Below are positions 22,991 to 35,100 of a stretch of 64,000 nt of DNA, in pieces. The notes under the pieces were generated by a model that made no database searches, was not told the DNA's origin, and saw only the letters and a list, made by a program, of their open reading frames with translations. The stretch comes from Anthonomus grandis grandis. Taxonomy: Eukaryota; Arthropoda; Insecta; Coleoptera; Curculionidae. Position 1 is the first letter of the stretch, and the number at the start of each line of letters is the position of its first letter. The stretch covers positions 15,099,644-15,163,643 of the forward strand of contig NC_065548.1 of NCBI RefSeq assembly GCF_022605725.1, read 5' to 3'. A program made the position numbers and the translations under genes.

Positions 22991-24840
22991 TATACCTTAT
23001 GGTAAAATAAATAAAATAAAAAAATAGTTAAAAAATGGCAGATAATTGTTGCCAGTCACCTATTTTTATGCTAACATTAACACATTAATAACTTGCTTAA
23101 TCCATTAGTTACCAATACTTAAATATATCTACTTCCCGGCTTCTTCAATTAATCTGAAGAGGCATTATTATTGTATGTAAAAATAACGCGTAATACATAA
23201 TATACCATAACAAACAACGCATTTATTATAACAGACTTCCATCCAAAAATAGTAATGTTGTCGTCTATAAAACGTTGTTAAACAAATGGCTGAATGATTA
23301 TCTCGACACGTACCCAGTAACATTAACATTCCGTCATATAAATTATTAGTGTTGGTGATTTAAACAATAATTATTACGTAGTGATGCCTGTACCATGGTG
23401 CCGTATTTAGGCTTGTATATGCAAATCGGTTGCCTCACAGGCGAAAAATCGTTTTTGGTTTCCTGTGTCAGTGGCCTTTTTGCAACGTTAAATTGTCGAA
23501 AAAAGACATGGGAACGATCTTGAGAAAAACGTAGGCTTCTTAAAACACATTCCTAATGGATCTTTAAATAACGCAAAGATTAAGGAATCGCTAAAGCTAC
23601 AAGCATGTAGACAGATTTGTTTGCATTCCAAATAGATCTGTAGCGTCACTAGGTCCTGATTTATTACATTACAATGTGTGTTTATGTCGTGTGTTTATGG
23701 GAAATTTGTCGTAATTTTAGGAAATTGTTGATTTCGTAAAATGCCTTAAAAATGCTAGATAGATAGTGAACTCATGACAATAAAAATATTAAGAGTATTC
23801 CACTTTAATCAGTGGTAGGTCATTGTATATTTTGGTATATTTGCGTTTTTTTTAATTTAATTTAAAATTAATTAAAATTATTAGTTCTGTTTTATTTTAT
23901 TCTTTTTTTTATAACATATTCCAACGGGCTACTATTTATTAGTCTAACATTATGGTTGTTTGAGCTCGTCAGCAAATAAACGCTCTAATTAAATCCATTT
24001 TTTCTTGATCTTTTTACAATAAAAGCAATATATTTACAACATAATTGGATAGTGTCTAAAATCTAACCTTGCTTTAGTAGTAATGAAATAGCAACAATTT
24101 TATCAGTATTTGAATGAATTCGGAAACAATGTGATAATGCTTTAACTTACTCCCGAATTAAATTTCGAGCGCATCTTCAACTTCCTGACTTCATTTTCTT
24201 ATGTTGAATTTAAATTCAGTCCAAGTTTTTATGAAGACGGCCTGATGTATTGCTTAATTCCAATCCAGGAGTCCAATTCCCTTCAAGATCCTTTGCAGCT
24301 CTTTTTTGGCTCAAAATTGAATATCTTGCAGTTATAGACTTTTTTGTAATTGCTAATCGTGACATGTTAACGAGGCACCAACAATGTACTGGCTTAAATG
24401 GGATAATACGAGGGTACTCCCAGAAATATCCGACCTGACGTATACATGGCGGTTATTGAGTTAGAAATTTCAAAGCTTATTTTATATAGTCTAGTAGGTT
24501 GTTGGCCAAGTATCAGTATCAGCAGTAAACGCTCTTAGTACAATAATGGTAAAGAATTTTTTTTTGTAATCTATGTGATCCAATACTTTCATTTCCAACC
24601 AAAGCTCAATCGACTAAGTTTTCATTTTTACTGATTCTTCGCTTTACAAATCGCGTATGTCATATCCTGGAAATTTTCCTAATGTTCCGTGACTTCATGT
24701 TTCCACACCAAATAATTCTGTCGATTGCGCGAATAAATGAAGGCTTGATACCACATAATTTAGTCAAACATCCATTGCGGCTTAGTGATCCACCATGGCT
24801 TCATTTACACGAATAATAAAAGATGCGATTATTTTATTCT
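22991..24840. other. no gene; possible decayed transposon ends
   Basis: Mostly featureless. At 24410 a GAGGGTACTCCCAGAAATAT motif resembles the end of an irritans-type mariner, and some of the following 350 bases could be its 5' part, but no transposase frame is readable. Confidence 0.3.
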
Positions 24841-25423
24841 TCATGTGTGTTTTAAAAGACAGACCATTGTAGAACTTCGCAACCCTAGGTTCTTTGCTCT
24901 TTCTACTATTGGAATAGGATTATTCTTTCTATTGATTAGCTGCAAATTCATATGTATGTTCTTAAGGTCTGAATTAAGTTTCTTTTGTGTTTCTAGCACG
25001 TTATGTAAATTAAAAGGAATCTGTAGTTGCAAATTATCTGCAAGTTGTTTTAAGCATTTTGCCACATCGGAAACACAAATAGTAAACAATTTCGGGGAAA
25101 GCACCGAACCTTGAGGTACTCCTAAATAATGTAATTTAGCTGACAATATTTCGTGGTTTAGAGGATCGAAAGCCTTGCTAAAGTCCAAAAGAAGCATGCA
25201 GGTACTATTGCCTTCTTCTTTAATCATTCCGAATGTCGTCCAAAATATTGACCAAAGATGTTGTTGTGCTGTAATTATGTCGAAAGCCTGAGTGACAATC
25301 CGGTGTAAGATTATGCTTTAAATGATAAAAACTTTTTCTACTATTCTTGTAGGAAATAGTCTGATCTATAAGAGTGCCCTCTGTATCTAAAACCGACATA
25401 ACATTAAAAAATGGAGTCGGCAT
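24841..25423 (-). pseudogene. non-LTR reverse transcriptase, internally deleted
   Basis: Two overlapping - strand frames: 25423-25220 (SFYHLKHNLTPDCHSGFRHN, YSTTTSLVNILDDI: RT domains 1-2) and 25227-24841 (STCMLLLDFSKAFDPLNHEI, domain 3, then directly VPQGSVLSPKLFTI, domain 4). About 30-40 residues between KLHYLG and VPQGS are missing, and ADNLQL stands where the catalytic YADD should be. Confidence 0.78.
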
Positions 25424-25829
25424 ATGACCGGGATATTTAAAAAAAATGAAGTTGGCTGGACCAAGCCGACTGCCTTGGACTAACCAATGCTTTAAGTGAG
25501 GTTATCTTAAGAACGGTTCACTTAATGAGAAAATTACTTATAACTATTTTGATATGAAACTATAGAAACTGTTATACTCTGATCTTAGAACATTGAAAGG
25601 CTAGAATTAGTAAACAACAAATTTGGGGAGTGTTTTGTTTATAAACATATTCATCAATTCTCTGTTGTCAAGTTTACATGCATATTCAAAAGCGGACATT
25701 TTCAGCTATATATCAGCACGATTTGTCTCATCATCACGTTCGAAACGTACGCGAGTGGTTACTTCTACCGATCAAAACACTCTGAGAACCGAAGCAGCGA
25801 AGGAACTCATTTTGTTGAGCTTTGGGCAA

Positions 25830-26290
25830 TAATCCGAGGTTTGAATAATGCTCCAAGGTACACTAATATACTTTAAAACATATACAAAGAGGCGACCATC
25901 ACAGTTAAAGTGCTAGAAGATGTAACAACCAATCGAGTACCAATTAGCAGAGGCGTCTGACAAGAGACACAATATCCTTTAAGTTATTTACCCTTGCATT
26001 GGAGGAATACGTCCTCCAATGCCAGAAGACTAGGTTGGCACAAAAAGAACCTGCTCGTGGATGGTCGATGTCTTAACAATTCGACGTCGACATAGTTTTA
26101 ATCAGCAATACGAAGGAAGAACGAAATGTTGGCGACGACGCATGACAATAACAGATGGATAAGACGTATAGTACAGTGGCATCCAAGGCAACATAAAAGA
26201 AGTGCTGGTCGTCCACAAAAACGATGTATTGACCATATAAGAGAGATATAGCAAGAAGAAAATGGCACCAGATGGCACTAAACTGTTCCG
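25830..26290 (+). pseudogene. fragment of an endonuclease-type LINE (RT and C-terminal tail)
   Basis: The + strand reads NIYKEATITVKVLED and VPISRGV (RT core), LGWHKKNLLVDGRCLNN (~26030), then NNRWIRRIVQWHPRQHKRSA followed by GRPQKRCIDHI (~26145-26250), the conserved C-terminal tail of this LINE group. Several frameshifts; the YADD region is deleted. Confidence 0.65.
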
Positions 26291-26720
26291 AATGAATGGA
26301 AGATGCAGCGTTTACGATCAAATTAAGAAAAAACATCCCTAATTGGTGAAGAATTAGCTGTTTTTCCACCGTGGCAATGAATCGGCTTATGCCTTTCGTC
26401 GAGGAACTCGATGATTCTCGTTTTACACATGCTATGTTGGGAAATAAAGATATACATCTAGAATAGTTTTTTCTTATTTAAAAATCTATGTATATAGTCA
26501 TTTCATAAATCAATCCAATGTAAACAAAAATTCTACTTCACGTTCTCGATTAATGTCGAATTCATCACCAGCAGCTCCCGAGCTTGCCACTCGAGCTATT
26601 ATCAGGATTGTTTTGAGTTCACTTTAATGAAACACTTGTACTTATGAAATTGCTAATTCGTTTACTGATATTGATTTGTTTTATTAATCGAATTAATTTA
26701 ATTTGTTGTCTATATTTCAG

Positions 26721-26852
26721 AGACTGAAGCCTCTCCTCAAACCCCAAACGCGTCCCCACTTGCGGGCCCTGGCCCTGGGGGACACAAGCCTTCATTCAAA
26801 AGCAGCAATAAACTTGCCAGAAGGGCGCGGTCTTTTAAGGATGACTTTTTAG
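26721..26852 (+). CDS. C3G: C3G exon a (first recognised)
   Basis: Acceptor TATATTTCAG, donor TTAG|GTAACT; begins with the last two bases of a codon and ends with the first base of a glycine codon. Encodes a Pro/Gly-rich stretch and the basic KLARRARSFKDDFL block. It is GC-richer than its surroundings, as expected of a conserved exon. Confidence 0.85.
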   Translation, partial: RLKPLLKPQTRPHLRALALGDTSLHSKAAINLPEGRGLLRMTF

Positions 26853-29800
26853 GTAACTAAAAAATTAAATATACAGGGTATTCCATAACTTAGTGGACAT
26901 TGAGCAACCGCATATTCTTTGGTTGAAAATATTTCGATTTGACCACATTTGTCGAGTCCGAAAATCGATAATAACCAAGATATAGGACGTTAAACTTTTT
27001 ATTTTATTTTCATTATTTATTAATAATTCATACAAACATCGGCGCAAAATTTGGTAATAGAGGGTTTTTGGTGTCGAGAAATTCGAATTCAATGGTAATT
27101 TATGTGGAAACCTTAGAGCGTGCACTCCGAGTGGATAAAAACGTGTACAACTTTTTTGTAGCTTAGTGTATATGGGTATTTCATGGAAATCTTAAGATTT
27201 CCATCAATATTACTTAAGAAAGGTATATCTTTGTCAAGTCGCTCAGAGCCACCGTTTTTGAGATAATTAAGTTTTGAATTTTCAATGCTTAAATTTTTTT
27301 TTGTTCAATGAATAAATATTGTGGAAATAAGGGGTGTCGAGCATAGTCATGTGTTTTGTAAAGACATGATATCTTAATTTAATTGTAAAATATGTGTTGA
27401 ATACCATAATTTATTACAAAATAAATTTTACTTGTTATAATGTGATTACATAGAACAATTTGGAACAAGAACGAAACTAGCTAATATCATATAATATAAG
27501 AAGCTAATATCAGCAGCAAAGGAAATTTCAATTGTTTTATCTTTAAAGAACAAATGGTCAAAGTGGCCTCCGTTAACTTCAATACACCTAGCTATCCGTT
27601 TATTGAAAGACTGCCTGATATTAAACAATATGTTGTTGTCTCGAAATTATTCTGCTACATTCTGGATTTTTTCCCATAACTTCTCCCGAGCATTGATGTT
27701 GTCTTGATAGACAACTGATTTCATGTATTCCAGGCTATGTCAAAATCGCTAAAATGGTGATAATTTTGACGTCCTCGAATTTTGTCATGCTTAACGCTAG
27801 GAAACGGACGAGCAATAATTAAAAATATGTATCTGTACTAATCCGCTCTCAGAAGATGCTTTCCTCACAAAAACTAAGGGATAAATTTTTAAGAATGGTA
27901 AACATTAACAAAGATAAAACGTTGTCGTTGTTACCATATCAAGTTGAAAAATTATTCCTTCTTGTTCTAACACTTCTTGTCAGTGAGTATATTAAGTATT
28001 AAACTTGAAGACTAATAATTTTAAATTTATAGGGAAGATCTCACAAATTAGAAGTCCTGTTTCATCGGGTGCATCAACTACAAGAGCTCAGAGCCCTAAA
28101 AGTCACGCGAAACCAACAGCAATGGTTGCCGAGAAATACATGGACGGCAAAAGGCCTATACAAGAACTGGAGGGGTGGAAAAAAGAAACGGCGGTAGCCT
28201 TGAAACATTTTCGGTAGGTTAATGATATGAAATGGTGTTCATAATTGCATCCGAACATAACGTTTTTAGAGATGTAGTAGCAAAAAACAAACTAGAAATG
28301 CTGCCGGGCAACGGCACTATAATTCTAGAAACAATATGGGCGATCAACTTGTCTATAAGGTCATCAGTAAAAAATGATAAGAGTAGTAGTATTTCCTCAG
28401 CAACGCATAGAGTTTACCAAGCTGTAGCAAGGTAATATTTTAATAGTTTTTATTATTTTCCTTATAAGTAAACGTTGATTTTTAGACTGATTAAATTATG
28501 CGATGATGCGCTACTAGACGATCAAAGTTCGGAATTAAAGAACGAAAATGTGAATGAAATCGTTCAGCAAGTGGATGATGCCGTCAAGGTACAAGTTGTA
28601 GGTACAATATAATTGTTTTCTTTAATTTTAAATATATTTTAGAGCCTAATAGAGCTGGCGCAAGAAAAAATTGAACGTCAACAGCTGACGTCTTACAAAA
28701 CCACCCCGAGGTCTTCGTTGAGCAGTACTACATTAGAAAGTCAGTCACAACGAAACTCATTGCCAGGTAAATTTTTTATTATACTTTTTCATGCGCTATT
28801 GGTTCTTTAACTAATTTAATTTATATCGCAGACATCCCATTGACCCCGAGAGAAAGAGAAATCTTAGCACAAACGTCTAGTATTCCTCACAGCCATAGTA
28901 CCGAAAGTATTTTGAGAGACCCGGATAGCCCGCCTCCAAAGCCTCCTTTGCCCCCACAGTAAGTACACCTTTACTAAGGTTAATAAAAACTTGCGCATCT
29001 GCGACTTTTCTTAAATCTTAAAATCTTAAATGGAAAGGGAGGTCGTGTGATACATCGTTTTAAAGGCCTTTTAACTTTGTATATTTTAATTTTTTTTTGT
29101 CGATTTAAGCCCAAGTAATTTTTATTTAGTTATTCCGAAGTTTATAGTGATGTTTGTTTTCACAAATCTAATAACCAAAATCAAATGCCTTCTGGCAAAT
29201 TGAGCTTATGTTTTTAAGATTAATATTAAACTATTTAGTTGTAAAACCAATGGTATTTTTCTGAACAATACGCTCATCACTGTGCCACCCTGCAGTAAAA
29301 TTTTGGGTCTTTTAATAGACAAATCTCTTAAATTTAAAAACCATATTGCAAATGTATACAAAAAGGTTTCGTCTGGCTATTATGCCCTTCAGATTATTGC
29401 TACCAACCTAAGCTTTTCCATTGCCAGATGTCCATATTTTGCGATTATAGAGTCCCACCTTTGATATAAAATCTGCTTCAGGGGTTCATGTTTTCTAAGC
29501 CTCATGACTCTTGTCGCCCTCTATTTCCTGACTCATATTTTAACTGTGTGTTCTCTTTTTATTCTGGAAAAAGATTGTTTAGTTTTAAAAAATTAGGTAA
29601 TCAGTATCACACTCGACAAAATTACCTGTTGAGGATACCAACTCCTAACTCTGAACTTATACGTGGCTCTATTGTATATAGAGGTAAAAAGTTAATTAAT
29701 AATCTTTCACTAGAAATAAGAAAACTTAAATACTGGAAAAAACTTACCTATAAGAACAAAGGAATTTCTTGCCAGTAAAGCTTTCTATAGTTTAGTAGGC

Positions 29801-32110
29801 AAATTTTAATGATTAGCATTTAAGTATTCTTTATGTCTCCGACTACTTTGCGGATGGTCTCGTTGGTTTTGGAAGGACGAAACTAAGTTAAAACCGTTGG
29901 GATTTTTCCGATAGTGCCCATATAAGCCAAGATATCGACCTCCAAAGTTTAGGATTTTTCATTTTTCGATGACACCCTCCCGTATCGAATTTTTTCGTCA
30001 AAAATTGATTTTTTTCGAAATCGGACTAACTATGCCAGCGGCTTGCTCTCATCACCTACATTACGAATACACTGGGTTATGACGGCATTCGAGCAGAAAA
30101 AAGTCATTTTTCAACCTCGTTTTTGAGCCAAAAAATGTGCTCTAAAAATGCGATATCTCGGCTAATATGAGAGCTACGACTTTGCGGATGGTCTCGTTGG
30201 ATTCAGAAGGACGGTTTACTTTTTCTTTACTCGTTTCAAAATGACGGCTTATTAAAAATGTGATTTTTTATTTTAGCATTCCTTATTTTTAAAACGATTT
30301 TTTCATATTTAAAATTGGGTGTTCGAAAATTGCTGATGAAGCTAACCTGTCTTGACATGATATTGGCTTCCAAAAGTTAGGTTTTTTTTTGACGACTTGT
30401 GGTCCTATTTTTTGCAGAAAAGATTCAAAGTCTGTTGGTGACATTCGTGTAAAATTTTCATACTGTTTATTTATTTATTTATAACCACTACCCAGGGTTG
30501 CCCTCTGCAATTTCTTCGTTGTCAGACATAGTCAGGAAGTATCTTACACTATTACTCAAATACTAAAGTAAACTGAAGCTTATTTGCACATTTATATTGC
30601 ACTTTCAAATTAAAATTTAATTACAATCAATAAAATCAATTTTGATTAAAATCGTTTTATTTAATTTTAATTTTTGCGAAATGAGCTAGGGACCAAAAAG
30701 TAGTAATTAGGTTGCTAATGATGTGTTCCAAAGTTTCAAATTTTTATATAAACGCATTCAAAAGATAAGAGGGGGGAGGAGAACAATTAAGAGCCGCACT
30801 GCCTAAAAAATATTACGTATCTTAGTAATAAATTAATTTATATTTTGCAATTATTATAGAAATATTTAGTGGTTTTTCCTTATAGTTTCTATGTCCAATT
30901 CTGTACAATTATTCATTTTTTTGACTTTCAAATTAAAACCTTGACATTCTTGTAACTAGTAGTCATGTAGATTCCATAAAAGATAACCTTTATTGTAGCG
31001 ATAATAATTTTCATTCATAGTTCAGAATAACAGTAGTCAAAGGCAGTTTATTTGGAGTATTATCAATTTATAAATATTTCTAAGCCATTTTTTATTACTT
31101 GTGGCAGCAAGAAAATATTTGATAAGGAATCAGGTCTTTAAAGAAGTCTTGATAGTAGACTAATGCATTTCTCCGATTTACATAAATTTATACTCGTATG
31201 TAGCAATCAATATGGTTTCCAAAAAAAAATAAATCCACTAATGATGCAATTGCTCTAGATAGACTGTTGTAGCAGACAGTTCACCATTCAAATCAAATCG
31301 ATAACTTTTTATTTATTGCCTTAGTAAAATTCATTGCTTAGTCGATCTTATCGTGATCGAAATCTTTGCATTAATTTAGGGGAAACGGTATGTTTAGCAT
31401 TTTTACAAAATGTTCCTGTATTACCTGTCAACTTAGACATAGGAGTAACTTTACCTTCCAGTTGCTAAAATAAACAAAAACCATTAAAATATAACATGAG
31501 ATCTAAACAAAACAGTTAAATCAATAAAGCAGTAGGTCAGAAATATTATGCCTATAGGAAGAAATTAAAGTAATTTTTTCCATATATTAAAAATAAAAAT
31601 ATTCAGGAGAATATTAGCAAACTAGTTTTAAACTGGTTAATTGCTTAATTGTCCTAATAAATTTTTTTTTTTTAAATTCATTTATTACCTTGTGCTGAGC
31701 ACATTTAGTCACGAAAAGCCTCTATATAATTTTTTAGTATTTAAACTAAATCGGGCATCACAAACGACCATGCCGAGTCTGGGACTCGAACCCAGGGTCA
31801 CACGACTGCTAGGCAGGTATATACCCACCGCGCTGCCGGGGCCGGCTCCTAATAAATTAAAGCTTATAGATCCCTGTCCTTGGTATAATGTCAAACCTAC
31901 GAATATGCGAAATTTGAATTTTTTAATTAAAGATATTTCCTGCACTAGTCTACAACTACGCACTGTCATAATACCAATATAAAAAAAATGGAGGTCAGTT
32001 TACAAAAGGCTGTGTATTGTAGTACTCTGCTTAATAATGTTACTAGTCAAATAACACCAAACGTTCATTTTACACATTTCGTATATTTGGCACTTAATCT
32101 ACGATACGTG

Positions 32111-32176
<66 letters not shown>

Positions 32177-35100
32177 GTTTTTTATTTCTAAAATACATGA
32201 TACAATACATAAAATATGTGTGAAAACATCTTGTCGGACTTGCATTGTCTTATTTATTTAATGTAACACTTGTGTACTACACACTAATGTGTTACATTAA
32301 ATAAATAAGACAATGCAAGTCCGACAAGATGTTTTCACTGTACCATTGTCTACCACCTTCAAAAACTAAAATATGTGTAGTATATAAGTGAAATACAATA
32401 CTATGTATGCAAATAAAAGGCCGTCAAATTCAGATTTCTGCAGTGCAGATCATCATTATGATCCGAAAAAAAAGGAATATTAGCATAAGAACTAACATCG
32501 ATCTACTAAACCTACACAAGTTAAAAGAAAACATAATCAATATTACTAAAAATAATTTAAAAACGAAACTTCAATGTCCTAAGAGCCAAAACATGCAAGA
32601 CCCACACAGAAAGAAAAATAAACAGATAGGCGTTGGAGGTGTTTTAATATTTTTTTGCTTTCTAACTTAGCCTATATTGTTCTTTTTTATTCAAAATTAT
32701 CATGCTAAATTGTGCATGAAATTTTAAAATTATATTTAATATAAATAAATGACATAGTTTTGGGTTTATTGGTCAAAGACTAAAGAAAACAATTTTTTTC
32801 TAGGTTAACGTTTCGAATTATATTTAGTTCCTCTTTAGGGCTCGAAATTATAGTTTTCTTGCATTATTAAAGAAAAGGACAACACAGGCTTAAACATAGA
32901 TAATGGCACAACATAGGGACTTTTAAGTCACAACAGAAAGGATACGTTAAAAATCATATTTACATAAACAAACCGACAGAACTTAACAAACACCTAAACG
33001 TGTACTCCTTTAAAATAAATAAAAATTTTCTTTGATAACGCAAGAAAACTATAATTTCGAGCCCAGAAGGTAAATTAAATATAATTCGAAACGTTGCGCG
33101 TTGGTCTAGAAAAAAATTGTTTTCTTTAGTCTTTGACTAAAAATTCCACAACCACATCATTTACTTAAAATAACTCTGGTCAATAAATAGTACATCAATT
33201 ATATTTAATATCTTTTGATACTATACTATTTATTTCTTTAAGTGAATCTCTTTATAAGTAGAAATTTAATGGAAAATAAGTTTTAATCTTCTACCGAAAA
33301 TGCTAACATCGATAGCGAAATACGTGTCGAGAATGAAATAAAGAGATTTGCTTAGTGGTAAAACTGTTTTTTGATTTGAGTATCATACGAAACTTTTGTT
33401 TGAAAAATGTTTTGAGATAATCTGTTATTGGTTTAGCATGCGGAATAGATCAGACTCAAGTAGCTGCGTAACACCACCACCCTTACCACCAAAAAAGAAG
33501 AACCAACAACGATATAATAATTTAATAGATCATGATTGTTCCAGTCTTGATAACTCTGCAATATGTAACAGTCTAGAAAGGTTCGTATTTCCTTGAAAAT
33601 ATATACTCTTAATTTGTTTTGAACTTTTATACCTCTAGGGTATCCTTACGGTCAAAATCTCCGGAAGATTCCATATCTTTACGGTCTGAAGAAACCGGAA
33701 GTATAGACTCTATGTTAAACAATTCGTCAAAAGAGGAAGAAGAGATAAGGGCGCTGATGGACGGAGAAGATAATTTTATGGAAAATCGTATGTCGAATTA
33801 TACAATAAAAATATCTTTTAAAAATGATTTTTTAGGACCAAATTCGTGGGAAGAATCTTCAGTAAGCTCGAATAACCATTTGGATCTGCTCACTTTAGCG
33901 GATGGATATCATAGACGGTCCAAGACTGACTCGGGTATAATGTCGATTAAATCATCTAGTTATTCGAAACGAAGTTCACAGCAGAGCTCTGTAAGGTAAG
34001 AATCCAAAAATTAGTATTGGTTTTTATTTTATTTGATTTGAAATTAAAAAAAAACTGCAGGAATTTATTATTATTAATTGCTGGTAGGTTAGAGATATAT
34101 TGGTAACATAACTATTTTCGTAGATAATAGACTTTGCTCTATTAGTTAAAAAAATAATAATAATAATAATTATTATTATTATAGTTAAATCATTAGTTTG
34201 GTGCTAAATTTAAATATAATTTTTACATTACATGGCAATATTACTTAATTGAAAATATGTATAATGTAAAATATGTTTTTCGTGTGAAGGTTAAAGTACG
34301 GCATTTACTAATATTCAAGGACATTCTGTTAATAGTAAACCACTAGGCTACTAAATATAAATCACTTTTTAGCGCCATACCGTTATTATAGGAAGATATG
34401 TAGGTTTAAACAACTTAAAGTTTAGAGCAAAAAAAGACATTGTGAATATTTTTAATTTTTTGCTAGAATATTTATAAAGAGTGCAAATAAATTAGGTTCA
34501 AGGTTACTCCATTACGGTACTCCAGATGTTGCTAGAAATTCTTTAGATAAGCTTTAAAACATTGACTTGATATTCTCAGTGTGACTTCTGATCGTAAGGT
34601 ATGATATCTTGTATTCATTTAATACAAAACTAGATTCTCCTAATAGACCGTGATCAGCGTTATTGAAAGCCTTGCATGATATCAAATTAAATAACAAAAA
34701 ATTCCGGAAAACATTTGAGTTAATAATTAAGAGTGTATTTTCTTATTAATAAGTATATAATTGTATTCTTACTAATTTACATTAGATGTTTATTTTTAGT
34801 GCTCAGTATTATACATCACGGCCCTCAAACGAGCACCTCGATAATACTACGTCAACGGTGCAAATTAAATCATTTTCCCAAAAATCTTCAAGTTCCACCC
34901 TGGTAGTATCGAACAGTTCTCATTCAATAATAACACGGTTTCCCGAAGGTGGTTATGAATCGGAGGACTTACCGCCGGCAATTCCCGAAAAAACTAAACG
35001 AAAGACTGAAAACAGACAGCCTAGTCCTTATGATAATGTGCCGGAGTTGGATCATTCTATGGGTAAGACGTACAGCTTTGTCTTTTTTTCTTATGTTTTT

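Noticed and set aside
24841..25423. Working reverse transcriptase gene
   Set aside because: The two frames overlap through a deletion and the YADD box is absent.
26073..26369. 98-codon - strand frame
   Set aside because: Antisense to the C-terminal tail of a LINE readable on the + strand (NNRWIRRIVQWHPRQ..).
31760..31846. Functional tRNA gene on the - strand
   Set aside because: The T-arm and A/B boxes are good, but the acceptor stem pairs only partly, the anticodon arm is not clean, and a poly-A tail with target-site duplications shows it is a SINE.
31988..32191. Open frame with a long isoleucine run
   Set aside because: It is a (TAA)n microsatellite read in one frame.
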